Positions 1 to 8,468 of a stretch of 38,823 nt of DNA are shown here, one piece after another. Made by a program: the position numbers and the translations under genes. Location of the stretch: NCBI GenBank assembly GCA_009776805.1, contig WRNB01000007.1, positions 1 to 38,823 of the forward strand. The letters run 5' to 3'. The notes beneath the pieces are model-generated. The model had not been told where the DNA came from. It ran no database searches and saw nothing but the letters and a program-made list of their open reading frames with translations. This stretch comes from Candidatus Bathycorpusculum grumuli (lineage in GTDB: Archaea > Thermoproteota > Bathyarchaeia > Bathyarchaeales > Bathycorpusculaceae). Each line of letters begins with the position of its first letter. The stretch's first letter is position 1.

Positions 1-1448
1 CCCCCCCCCCTGTTGGAAAAAATGTTGCAATTTATGGATATCTGTCAATTCTGTTTTTACTCAACAGTTCATATGTCGCGTAGTATTTTTCATTTAATTT
101 TAATTACATTTAAACATCAAATTAAAAAATATGACAACAGACACATTAATTATGATAACATATGTACAACTGTACTACAATTAAACATGTCCGCATTGGT
201 GCTATAACCATCTCAAACCCACAAACTTTACAGCACAATTTTTTGCCATACACATACACAAAAAAATAAACAAAAACAAAAAAGAAAAACACACAACACA
301 AACACACATAAAAACCGCATCTTAACCTGCCATCATTCACCATCACCTACCTAAATTACGCCTTAAGGTCTTATGTTCAGATTATTGTTGGTGTGCAATA
401 ATGATATAGTTAACCCAAAACGAGTAACTTATTTCATTGTTTTGCTAAGCAGGTCATTTCTTATATATAGTAGAGCCTTCGGTCATAGTTTGTTTCCCAC
501 TTGCGCACCAAGTCATTTCCATAAATGTAAATGCAGTAAAAAACGATCATTTTTCATCAGAAGTGCTGACGCACAATTCGTAGCTCTACAAAAACATGAC
601 AATACTATTAGAAATGCAAGAGGTTGAATTTGAAAAAGAGATACAGACACAATAGTGAAGAGGTGGGGATGGAAATTGTACCAGTATATCGTAGAGAAAT
701 CATCATTTATCCCACTTTTTTCTCTTAAACAGTATGGTAAATAACATTTTGTAGTTATTTGGTAGTATAAAAACATCCAATCAGCGGTTATAAGAAAATG
801 CTCAGATAGTTAATGAGGTGTGAATAAAGGTGTTTTGCCTTTATGTTTTGTTTTCAAGTTTTCTTAGTTTATCAGAGCTTTTATTGTGAAGTAGAGTTAA
901 CCATTTTTGGGGCGACAGTGAAACGAGTTTGTGTCGCTTCATGCAAAAATCTGTCGTATTCTATAGGATCTTGCGGGTAAAATTCTTTGTAGGGTGTGTA
1001 GGATTTTTGTTTGTTTTGGTTTCGGCTCAGCCGAGTTGGGGTATTTGTGGGTTAAAAAGTTATATTTTGGGTTTGGTAGTGGTGTATTTTTTTGTTTTTG
1101 TTGTTTTTGTATTGTGAAGTTGGGTTTGTGGTTTTGGTTTGTTTCTAGTTTTGTGTATATGTGTTAGTATGTTTTTGATGGTGGTTTTGTAGGTTGCTGT
1201 TTTTTAAAAAGTGTGGCAGTTAGTTGTTTGAATGTGTTAGTAATGAAAAATTTGTGTATAATAGTGATAGATCATGGTTTCATATTTATGTGATTTTTTA
1301 ATAAATTTGTTCAAATGAAGTTAGTGAATGCAAATATAAGATTTGTGTTATATGAAAATATAAAATAAATTCTTACAATATTACCTTGCAATATATTAGA
1401 TATGTTCTAATCAAATGCACCATTGTGTTTATTAAGAACAATACACAG
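1..1448. other. non-coding left edge
   Basis: No convincing gene is seen. The window opens with a run of ten C residues, which is out of character with the AT-rich DNA and may be an assembly edge or a homopolymer. Positions about 100-360 are A/C-rich with little G, and 950-1260 are T/G-rich with little C, so the strand composition flips within the gap. The ORF-track entries here lack recognisable domains and follow the skew. One copy of a dispersed ~75-bp repeat lies at 965-1038. Confidence 0.6.
965..1038 (+). repeat. dispersed ~75-bp repeat, copy 1
   Basis: This copy shares a long stretch with 7007-7080 and with the reverse complement of 32196-32273. The shared parts are a GGTAAAATTCTTTG-like segment, then TTTTTGTTTGTTTTGGTTT, then a near-palindromic core TCGGCTCAGCCGA that could fold as a small hairpin. 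All copies lie in gene-free DNA and all are oriented with the T/G-rich strand as the top strand. No ORF or terminal repeat defines it as a known element. Confidence 0.65.
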
Positions 1449-1787
1449 ATGCTAAAGCAGGTGGAGACATTAACAGATACTGAACCATTATCACTAAAAA
1501 TGATCACAAAAACAGGGAACATTATAAACGTAACAACTAACGATTTTATAGTTACAATAAAAGAGAAGACAATAACAATACCCAACACAGACATATCCAC
1601 AATTTGCTTTACAAAAATACGATTCCAATCAGAAGCAACATTAACAGTAACAAACACAAACAACCAACAACTAATTTTCAAATTCAACGTAAAGAAAAAA
1701 GAAGTACCTACAACACTTGACATATTAACCCAAATATATAGCAACAAATTCAGCATAATAAAAAAACAGACAAACCACACCACATAA
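1449..1787 (+). CDS. small hypothetical protein
   Basis: I do not recognise this family. The ORF track begins at a TTG at 1386, but the ATG at 1449 (protein starting MLKQVETL) is the more likely start, giving about 112 residues. The middle alternates short hydrophobic and Thr/Ile/Val-rich segments, as a small beta-sheet domain would, and a more charged C-terminus (KKKEVPTTLD) follows. A T/A-rich stretch with TATA-like sequence lies around 1348-1375. The gene sits alone between non-coding stretches and is followed by a MITE-like element. Its A/C-rich coding strand matches the local skew, which favours Asn/Thr/Lys/Gln codons by itself, so it could be a chance ORF. The ordered hydrophobic pattern is the reason for keeping it. 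Confidence 0.4.
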   Translation: MLKQVETLTDTEPLSLKMITKTGNIINVTTNDFIVTIKEKTITIPNTDISTICFTKIRFQSEATLTVTNTNNQQLIFKFNVKKKEVPTTLDILTQIYSNKFSIIKKQTNHTT

Positions 1788-2367
1788 TCTTAACTTAACC
1801 CACAATTTTTGATGGCGTTCGACATTAATTTACACCATTAAATGTCGAGTGAAAAAATTCACAATAATAACACAACCCAACCATAATTTTATACATCTAA
1901 AAAAACAAATAAAACTATACACAGATCGAGACTGTCTGAAAATTATGATACAGAATTTTTGTAGTTGTAAATGATTTTAGAAGTTTGTATTTTAGAAGCA
2001 TTTTTTATGTTTTTACTGTTCAAATATTTTGAATTATTCAGTTTTTATTTTTGCCTCATAATTGTGGCTAGTTTTCGGACAGTCTGAGATTCACTTCACA
2101 CAAACACACAACAACAAACACTTACACCCAAACTTTTACATATCACACGCGCCAACCACAACTTTGCCTGCGCCAAGAACCTGTACATACACATAAACAC
2201 CACCACATAAACCATAAAAACACTAAACAATTACAACAACAAAAAGTTTAATTGGCCATCCTACTCGGTTGAAACCCTGCAATAAGTACAAACACGTTTC
2301 ATTCCTCATACTTACATGCATTATAATTAGGCTTTTATGATTTTTATAGTTTTATCTTCAATTTTAT
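1788..2367. other. non-coding gap with MITE-like element
   Basis: This gap lies between the small ORF and the peptidase gene. It is A/C-rich on the + strand from 1788 to about 1925 and again at 2090-2250. The intervening ~160 bp has a different, T-rich composition and is bounded by inverted repeats (listed separately). At about 2268-2284 a CTACTCGG...GAAACC segment recalls the core of the ~75-bp dispersed repeat but is shortened. Confidence 0.5.
1928..2089. mobile_element. MITE-like element, ~160 bp
   Basis: The left end reads AGACTGTCTGAAAA and the right end is its inverted complement, TTTTCGGACAGTCT, with one mismatch. The interior is T-rich and holds no ORF, so it contrasts with the A/C-rich flanks. 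Terminal sequences of this type are common on DDE-transposase insertion sequences, so a non-autonomous derivative is the natural reading. I could not identify a convincing target-site duplication, and only one copy is seen in the window. Confidence 0.5.
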
Positions 2368-3039
2368 TTATGTAAGTAAAAACCGTAAAGTTTTTTGTTT
2401 TTTTCTAACATAAACTTTGTAACTATCAAAAAGGTCATCTGCAATAACTTGTCGATATTTTTTAGTATATGCCCTTATTGCCTCGTTAATTTCACTTTCT
2501 ATTTCTAAAGTCCTTTGTTCAATATAATGGTTATAATACACATCATTTCCAAATTGAGCTTTGAATGCTTTCATTTTATAATGTGCATAATTAAACGCAT
2601 CGAATTCGCGTGGTTGAAATCTATAAAATATAAAGTTATCTTGCTCATCATTATATATTTTTGAATTTATTATCCACCAGTGTAATGTTGCCTTGCTGGG
2701 TATTTCATAGATTTTAATTAATTTTCGTTCATTGTCTAAATTTATTACGTCATCTTGATACGCATGACGTCCTTCATGAATAACGGTAGCCATTGCGGCA
2801 TAATTTGTGAGAGGTTCTTTTGAATCAAGGTAACAAGAATTAATGTATAGTTTACACGGTCTCTTATCACAATAATGACCAAACGTGCCTGCACTCAACA
2901 ATTTATCTTCGACTACTATTCTGACTTTTTCTCTACCTTGTTCTTCTGGGGTTTTATGCTCTAATTCTCGTAATGCCGCAATTTTTTCATCGCGCTTTAA
3001 ACCATCCCAACTATCAGTTTTAAAAATGCTTAAATCCAC
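2368..3039 (-). CDS. zincin-type metallopeptidase-like protein (HEGRH)
   Basis: The 223-residue protein has a zinc-protease motif HEGRHAYQ at about residues 88-95. HExxH-type His pairs bind zinc and the Glu acts as general base. A downstream QPREFDA (Glu at about 145) fits the third-ligand position seen in HExRHAxQ peptidases. No signal peptide or membrane segment is visible, so it is probably cytoplasmic or part of a larger assembly. It lies 12 bp downstream of another minus-strand gene and is probably co-transcribed with it. The family occurs in phage, toxin and uncharacterised contexts; the substrate cannot be read from sequence. The motif assignment is strong, the biological role unknown. 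Confidence 0.65.
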   Translation of the reverse strand: MDLSIFKTDSWDGLKRDEKIAALRELEHKTPEEQGREKVRIVVEDKLLSAGTFGHYCDKRPCKLYINSCYLDSKEPLTNYAAMATVIHEGRHAYQDDVINLDNERKLIKIYEIPSKATLHWWIINSKIYNDEQDNFIFYRFQPREFDAFNYAHYKMKAFKAQFGNDVYYNHYIEQRTLEIESEINEAIRAYTKKYRQVIADDLFDSYKVYVRKKQKTLRFLLT

Positions 3040-3051
3040 TTAAAACCACTA

Positions 3052-3666
3052 TTATCCTCGCAAAAATTGAAATGTTTTATATTGTTCAGCAACTTTTTTA
3101 GGCGATTTCGATTCTAAAATGATACTCATTCTAAAAATTGATTCAACATATGAAGCCTTTTGTTTTTTCATTATATCATCCAAAGTTACACCATTACAAT
3201 TGTAGCCAATTTCATCGCCTTTTACCCATGCTTTAACAACCTTATACAGTTTTGGATGTACCGTATTTAGCTGATTTGCCATAATTCTCGATATAAATTC
3301 AGACTTACGCGTTTCAGCCATAATTTTTTGCACAACCTCATTTGTGCCAAAATTCGGGGACTTACTCACTTTTACCCCTCCTTTCACTCCAGATTCTACA
3401 TTACTTTTTATCAGCTCAAGCATAATATTATCAAGAAACCTTTCAATCATATCTAATTTTTGCATAGACATATCAGATACAAAGTTAGCTCGATTTGAAA
3501 TAAGCCTCTTTATATATGCTATAATAACCTGCATATTTTCATCTTTAGTCAGCTCAAACGCATCTTCTGAAAACTTTTCATCTCTGAACACTAACTCTAA
3601 CGCATTAGTATCTCTGGAACGCCTGATAGAAAACTCTAAAATAGCTGATTTACACTTTTCTTCCAT
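3052..3666 (-). CDS. hypothetical helical protein, partner of the HEGRH peptidase
   Basis: I do not recognise a family. The ORF opens at a TTG (3675), but an ATG three codons further in (3666; MEEKCKSAIL) is the likelier start, giving 204 residues. The sequence is charged, without membrane segments, and looks mostly alpha-helical, with a Gly/Val/Lys linker (GVKGGVKVSK) near the middle. It ends 12 bp before the peptidase gene on the same strand, which suggests a two-gene unit and possibly a peptidase with its target, inhibitor or adaptor. That pairing is inferred from spacing alone. Confidence 0.5.
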   Translation of the reverse strand: MEEKCKSAILEFSIRRSRDTNALELVFRDEKFSEDAFELTKDENMQVIIAYIKRLISNRANFVSDMSMQKLDMIERFLDNIMLELIKSNVESGVKGGVKVSKSPNFGTNEVVQKIMAETRKSEFISRIMANQLNTVHPKLYKVVKAWVKGDEIGYNCNGVTLDDIMKKQKASYVESIFRMSIILESKSPKKVAEQYKTFQFLRG

Positions 3667-4359
3667 GACTGACAATTATAGACCCCATGTAGAGCTTCAA
3701 TTTTTTTACGTGACCGTACAAGTTTAGCCCTAACTAGTGCATGTTAAGCAGCTTTCATACAAATAAGTTGGAGTCACTTTAAATCGATTGACACTAAATA
3801 CACTAATTCTTTTACTCATCAAACATCCCTCGTAATTATTGCGTCTTCAATAGTGATATTGTCATCCTATCTTATTAAAATGTCGTATTCACTATATCAG
3901 ATTCTATTTTTTGTAAGCATCATTTTTTACCTCTTGCACCCTATGTAGCAATATCATCAGGCTATCGTTAGATAAGGAAACTAAAGTACAGGTAACCTCC
4001 GAAAACCCCATTTCAAAAAACTAAACAACATAGATACACGGTTTACAGTATGTGATTTTTAGAAAAATATAATTTTTCGGAGGTCACCTACACAATTCAA
4101 CAGCATAAAAAACATTAGACCTTGTGCGTTATTAATTGCCAATTCAAAAATCAAATACATACTATCTAATAACACAAAAAAACAAATGCTAAAAAACGTA
4201 GAAATCATAATGCAAGCATGCAAAAAAGACCACCTATGTGCAATACCTTAAAAATCATCCACCATAACCCATACATGATTTCATGTAAGGTTTTTTCAAT
4301 AGATTATGATCACTATAATCTCATTTTGGAATAAGATACAATAAGTCTTGCTGTAGAAA
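3667..4359. other. non-coding gap with MITE copy A
   Basis: About 690 bp lie between the end of the HaeII-like pseudogene and the start of the helical partner gene. A ~100-bp palindromic-ended element lies at 3990-4089. A motif GCTATCGTTAGATAAG at 3961 has relatives at 34530 and, less well matched, at 7351. No ORF with protein character was found. Confidence 0.55.
3990..4089 (+). mobile_element. ~100-bp MITE, copy A
   Basis: The element begins AGGTAACCTCCGAAAA and ends with the inverted complement TTTTTCGGAGGTCACCT, giving ~17-bp terminal inverted repeats. The interior carries CCCATTTCAAAAAACTAA and GTGATTTTT segments that reappear in the same order in the reverse complement of 32292-32390. 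Matching along the full length with sharp shared ends is what defines a transposable repeat. No coding capacity is present, so mobilisation would need a transposase in trans. Confidence 0.75.
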
Positions 4360-5417
4360 TTATTTCCAGTAGTCATTTCTAATTTTTTCATATCCACGCT
4401 TTTTTAGAACGTCAGGTGTTTCTGTAAGCGAAGGAAACTCGTTTGATAATTCCACACAAAGACAGGATAATAATTCCTCACCTAATATTTTGGAGTATTT
4501 ACCACGTAGTGCTTTTTCATACCACTCAACCAAGTTTGTTTCTGTAATAATACTTTGTATGCGATTGCGCCAACCGATTTGATTGAGTATCGAAAGTATG
4601 AGTTTTTCTTCTGCGTCTTTACAAACAATAACTATTTTGTCGCTTGAAACGCCATCTACAATTTCTTCGGCTAATTCTTCATTAAGACTTAGATGTTTTA
4701 TCTAAAATAGCTGAACCCCAATTTGAATACATATCAAGTCCTCTATCAGCGGCGTTTGTAACACCGACACGAAAGACTTTTGCATTTTGCGTGTTTGTGT
4801 CATTGTTTATATCCAGACACATCACCATTTTCGCAAAACTAGAAAATTCTTCTAGCAAATATTGTTTTTTATCGTTGACAGAAACTTTTACTTTCAATTC
4901 CAATGCAGATACAAGCGTTGCGAACAATGCATAGACTATAACTTCATAAACTTTATCTATACTGCGTTTTAAGCCAGATTCAGTACGGAACGAATTAATG
5001 AACTTTATAATTTGAAAATCGACTTTTGTGGCGTTTAGACAATAATTTAACGCATCGGCAAGCTGTGTATGCTTATTCATAAAACGGTTGTAAATATAAG
5101 CTTCAACTGCACCAGTCGTCTCTATGTTTTCATCGCCAAGTATTTTAAGTATAATTGGCGGAATTGCGTTGTCATTGAATAAATCATCTTAAATCGTGTA
5201 GAACTTGTACAAATACGTCCCAATAAAACAAGGCTCATATCGTTTCGCCATTGCTTGCTTTTATTACGGTAATCATCAAGTTTCAATAAATTCAATGATT
5301 CAGGCTGCATTCTATGATGATACAAAATTTCAGCTACCTGTATAGGTTTGTAGAGATGTATCCGTGATTTACGGATAATTGTATCTAGTGCTATTTTAGC
5401 TCTTTTCTATCTGTCAT
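4360..5417 (-). pseudogene. HaeII-family type II restriction endonuclease, frameshifted
   Basis: Pieces in different frames join into one HaeII-like endonuclease of about 350 codons. The ATG at 5417 overlaps the methyltransferase stop (ATGACAGATAG) and encodes MTDRKELK, then the frame shifts in an A run to IALDTIIRKSRIHLYKP. ORF 5122-5325 continues to GRICTSSTRFK, where a missing A in TTTAAG shifts to DDLFNDNAIPP. ORF 4682-5080 contains RVGVTNAADRGLDM, then a further frame change at ATTTTAG restores IKHLSLNEELAEEIV, and the frame runs to a TAA at 4360. The last break falls between the Asp of RGLDM and the QxK-like lysine (IKH here), in what is expected to be the PD-(D/E)XK-type catalytic core. 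It is co-directional with, and was probably translationally coupled to, the methyltransferase. Family assignment rests on recalled conserved segments. Confidence 0.8.
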
Positions 5418-6492
5418 CGTTGTCATTGTACCTGATCTTCCATTCATGTTCTTTTAGTGCAAACAACATTTTCTCGGCAACTGCCTCTATAACTGGAATT
5501 GCTACACTATTTCCAGTTTGTTTTTTTATACTGCTATATGGTACTACTATTTTAAATGTATCAGGAAACCCTTGTAAACGAAGCATTTCACGAGCCGAAG
5601 GACGACGCTCGTTATTTATAAGGATATAATTTGCCGAAGCTCCTGCACGGAGAGCACAAGAAAAATAATGCGGCGTAACTAAACCCCCTACATTTTCGTG
5701 AGTTACATATGGACGTTCAGGTATCTTTTTCATTCGCTCAAATCGACTTTGCTTAATGCAATCTTTAACCCACAATGATTTGTCTAATTCATCCTCATTT
5801 TCGAGAATATCGTCTAAGGCAAGCCTTTCCCCTTTTGGCACAGGGTTTGGAAAACTAAAATGAACCTCATTAAGAAATCCACAAATAATGATTCGTTCAC
5901 GTTTCTGCGGAACGCCAAAATCAAGAGCATTTAGCACTTTTGAGTGTACATAATATCCCAACGCTTGCAAATGCGAAATAATGGTACTAAATGTTTTACC
6001 ATTGTTATGTGCTGTAAGGTTGCGAACATTTTCTAGCATAAAAGCTTTAGGGTGTTTATCTCGAAGGATACGTTCGATTTCAAAAAAAAGTGTTCCCTGT
6101 GTTTCATGCTTAAAACCATCTTTATCGCCTATTATGCTAAACGGTTGACAAGGAAAACCACCAAGCAGTATATCAAAATCAGAGATGTCCTTTGAAGCAA
6201 TTTTTGTAATGTCACCATGTGGAGTTTCTCCAAAATTTGCTTCATAAGTTTTAGCTGCCTGTTTATCCCATTCTGATGAAAAAACGCATTGGCCACCAAC
6301 ATGTTCAAAACCAAGGCGGGTACCCCCAATCCCTGCAAATAAATCTATAAATCTAAAATTGTCCCATGATGAATTTTGGAACTGTTGCGTCTTAAATTCA
6401 GCATTGTATAATGTGGGTGCACTATCAAAAATGGATAATTGTACACTTTTCTCCTTCCCCGTGTATATTGTCTGCCCGCTCATCGGTTTCAT
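5407..6492 (-). CDS. DNA (cytosine-5) methyltransferase of a type II R-M system
   Basis: This is a complete m5C methyltransferase that transfers a methyl group from S-adenosylmethionine to C5 of cytosine in the site cut by its partner nuclease. Motifs appear in order: FIDLFAGIGG (SAM binding, motif I), GGFPCQPFS (catalytic Cys, motif IV), MLENVRNL (motif VI), QKRERI (motif VIII), a short target-recognition region, LRLQGFPD and QTGNSVAIPV (motif X). The ORF track begins at a TTG (6504); I prefer the ATG at 6492 (MKPMSGQ), giving 361 residues. Its stop overlaps the ATG of the HaeII-like endonuclease. Because that nuclease is broken, this is now probably an orphan methylase. If specificity follows HaeII it would be RGCGCY, but that is inference from family only. 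Confidence 0.92.
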   Translation of the reverse strand: MKPMSGQTIYTGKEKSVQLSIFDSAPTLYNAEFKTQQFQNSSWDNFRFIDLFAGIGGTRLGFEHVGGQCVFSSEWDKQAAKTYEANFGETPHGDITKIASKDISDFDILLGGFPCQPFSIIGDKDGFKHETQGTLFFEIERILRDKHPKAFMLENVRNLTAHNNGKTFSTIISHLQALGYYVHSKVLNALDFGVPQKRERIIICGFLNEVHFSFPNPVPKGERLALDDILENEDELDKSLWVKDCIKQSRFERMKKIPERPYVTHENVGGLVTPHYFSCALRAGASANYILINNERRPSAREMLRLQGFPDTFKIVVPYSSIKKQTGNSVAIPVIEAVAEKMLFALKEHEWKIRYNDNDDR

Positions 6493-6550
6493 CTTATTTA
6501 TCAATAATTCATTTGTATTATTAAATTGTGCCTATGGAGCATGAAAATAA

Positions 6551-6564
6551 CAGATTGCAATCTG
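6551..6564. promoter_or_regulatory. 14-bp perfect palindrome upstream of the methyltransferase
   Basis: CAGATTGCAATCTG is a perfect inverted repeat centred about 65 bp upstream of the preferred methyltransferase start. Dyad sites of this size often bind dimeric regulators, and type II R-M operons are often auto- or C-protein-controlled. No regulator gene is seen next to it, so an operator role is only a suggestion. Confidence 0.3.
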
Positions 6565-7398
6565 ATTTTTTTTATTTACTTACTGTGGTTAATGTGTGAT
6601 ATAATTCAAATGTATGTATAAAAGTTGTCTGCTGCGTGTGTGCGTATTTGTCTAGGGAGTTGAAGGGTTGTTTTTGTTGTATGGTGTTGGTTGGCTGATA
6701 AATTTCGGCTGTTCTTGTTTGGTATGAATGTATATAAAGAGAGGACGTCTGTTTGTGATTTTTTGGTGTTTTTGGAGTTTGAACAAACCTACGGCGTGCT
6801 TATTTTGTATGGTAAGCGTTTTTGGAGGGTATGGTTGGGTGTTGTTGGTTTGTGGAGTTGCGGGTGGTTTTGAGGTGTCTTTGGGTGTTTAAGTGTGTGT
6901 TTGTTGTTTTTTGTGTGCCGTTTACTAATAATTTGGTTGAGTGGGATTTGTGTTATTGTAAGAAAGTTGAAGGTTTTTTGTTTTTGGTGGGGTTTTGTTT
7001 GTTATGTTAGTATCTTAGGTAAAATTTTTTGCAAGGTGTGTTGAATTTTTGTTTGTTTTGGTTTTGGCTTAGCCGTTGGGTTTGTAGTTTTTTTTATGGT
7101 TTCTAAGTGTAATGTGTCGTTGTTGTTTGCTGTAAAAATTTTTTCCGAGTTTGTACCTCGTTAAGTGGATGTGTTGTTTTGTTAAGGTGTATGTGTTTTT
7201 TGTTGTTTGTAGTTTTAGGTTTGATGGTGGTGTTTAAATTTTTTTATTATTAAATATGAAGTGGGAAATATTTTGTTTTTTCTTATTTGTAGTTTTGGTT
7301 TTGGTTTCGGTTCAGTTGAGTTGGATATGTTTGTTTTTTTCTAATGTTATGCTATCGTTTAATAAAAAGTGTGTTGTTTTGTTGTTTGAGGGATAATT
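6565..7398. other. T/G-rich non-coding gap with repeats
   Basis: From about 6590 to 7390 the + strand is strikingly poor in C and A. Short ORFs here (for example 6691-6873) are rich in Val, Gly, Phe, Trp and Cys, as the composition alone predicts, and have no recognisable motif. A copy of the ~75-bp dispersed repeat lies at 7007-7080, and a partial relative (TTTCGGTTCAGTTGAG) at about 7304-7325. The gap is divergent, between the minus-strand methyltransferase and the plus-strand ORF at 7399. Confidence 0.55.
7007..7080 (+). repeat. dispersed ~75-bp repeat, copy 2
   Basis: The segment TAGTATCTTAGGTAAAATT, then GCAAGGTGTG and TTTTTGTTTGTTTTGG, aligns with copy 1 at 965-1038 and with the reverse complement of copy 3 at 32196-32273. 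The hairpin core is weaker here (GGCTTAGCC). It lies inside T/G-rich, gene-free DNA. Confidence 0.6.
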
Positions 7399-8430
7399 GT
7401 GGGTTTAGGTGTTGTTTGGTTTACTGTTAAAGAGAGGCGTTGGAGAATTGGTTTTTTTGGTAAGTTTTCTTGGATGGGGGTAGAACGGTTTTGGGATTCA
7501 GGTAATTGTACTATTAGTATTGCAAAGAGTTTTAGTAATGATTGTTTAATTGTTGTTCGAAGTAATCGGTCTTTGTATAGTAGTTTTATGGGGAAGAAAG
7601 TTGTGTTGCGTTATATGTTGAGTTTTGAGATTTCAAAGGTGCCCGCAAATCCTCGAACAGAAATATATGTGGCGATACATAAGAGGTTTATAAAAGGAAG
7701 AGGTCGAGTTTCAAAAAAACGGTGGATTTTACAACTTGATGATAAACATTGGATTTGGGAATGGGTTCAAGAAGGAAAAGATATTACAAATTCTACAATT
7801 TATCAATTATATTGCAAAATAGTCAAGACTTTAAAACAGTCTTTTGAAGTAAACATTCAAGTGCAAAAGAACATGTTTATTAAAGAAGAAGAAGTATTGC
7901 CAGTTATATATCAACCGAGTGTTGATGCTTTAAAAAATTTTGTACGAGAAATCCATTGTGCTAAACAATCTCCAGACGTTTATGGTACCTATATCATAGA
8001 GGTTTCCCTTCTCTTCAACAACGAACGACTTCGCCAACACGGCCTCTTTAACTCTATCTACAAAAGCATCCGTTACCTTATTTATGGCAGAACAATGGAT
8101 ATTGAAACCTTCAAAATACACGTACATAAAAATTCCGCAGACAACTACTTTACATTTGAAGGCATATACAGCGGTCATAACGGAATTAATGCAGACTCAA
8201 CACATGGAGACAAAAAGTTGCCTCTGTCTAAACATTCCATAAAATATTATTTCATCAACCAAAATCATCCAATTGTATTTATAAATACATCAAATCATGC
8301 AATGGCAGAATATGATACAAATAATAAACTCTGGAAGTGGGAATATATTCCGTGGTTAACAAATACGCCTGTAAAATATGGTACATTAACAAGAAAAGAG
8401 TTGGAAAAAAAGATAAAAAAAAGTAAATAA
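7399..8430 (+). CDS. hypothetical protein, 343 aa
   Basis: I do not recognise this protein. The ORF opens at a GTG (7399), with internal ATGs at 7474 (MGVERFWD) and 7588 (MGKKVVLRYM). The first ~25 residues come from T/G-skewed DNA, so a later start is plausible. From about residue 65 the sequence has normal protein character, including GRVSKKRWILQ, a Tyr/Ile-rich central region, and a C-terminal HAMAEYDTN...WKWEYIPW segment followed by a Lys-rich end. No signal peptide or clear membrane helix is seen. It converges on the glycosyltransferase gene with 38 bp between them. Base composition changes along the gene from T/G-rich at the 5' end to A/C-rich further on, matching the window-wide skew. 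Confidence 0.55.
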   Translation: MGLGVVWFTVKERRWRIGFFGKFSWMGVERFWDSGNCTISIAKSFSNDCLIVVRSNRSLYSSFMGKKVVLRYMLSFEISKVPANPRTEIYVAIHKRFIKGRGRVSKKRWILQLDDKHWIWEWVQEGKDITNSTIYQLYCKIVKTLKQSFEVNIQVQKNMFIKEEEVLPVIYQPSVDALKNFVREIHCAKQSPDVYGTYIIEVSLLFNNERLRQHGLFNSIYKSIRYLIYGRTMDIETFKIHVHKNSADNYFTFEGIYSGHNGINADSTHGDKKLPLSKHSIKYYFINQNHPIVFINTSNHAMAEYDTNNKLWKWEYIPWLTNTPVKYGTLTRKELEKKIKKSK

Positions 8431-8468
8431 TAACTAGAATTATGAAAATAATAATTTTTGTGCAAGGG

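Noticed and set aside
373-776. ORFs on both strands near the left edge
   Set aside because: They overlap in antisense and neither has a recognisable domain, a convincing start or a plausible neighbour.
2262-2296. Possible tRNA T-arm (CGGTTGAAACCCTG)
   Set aside because: No cloverleaf partners, acceptor stem or anticodon arm at the required distances; more likely a shortened dispersed repeat.
6691-7010. Two short plus-strand ORFs
   Set aside because: Val/Phe/Gly/Trp-rich products of C-poor DNA, overlapping each other, with no motif or ribosome binding site.
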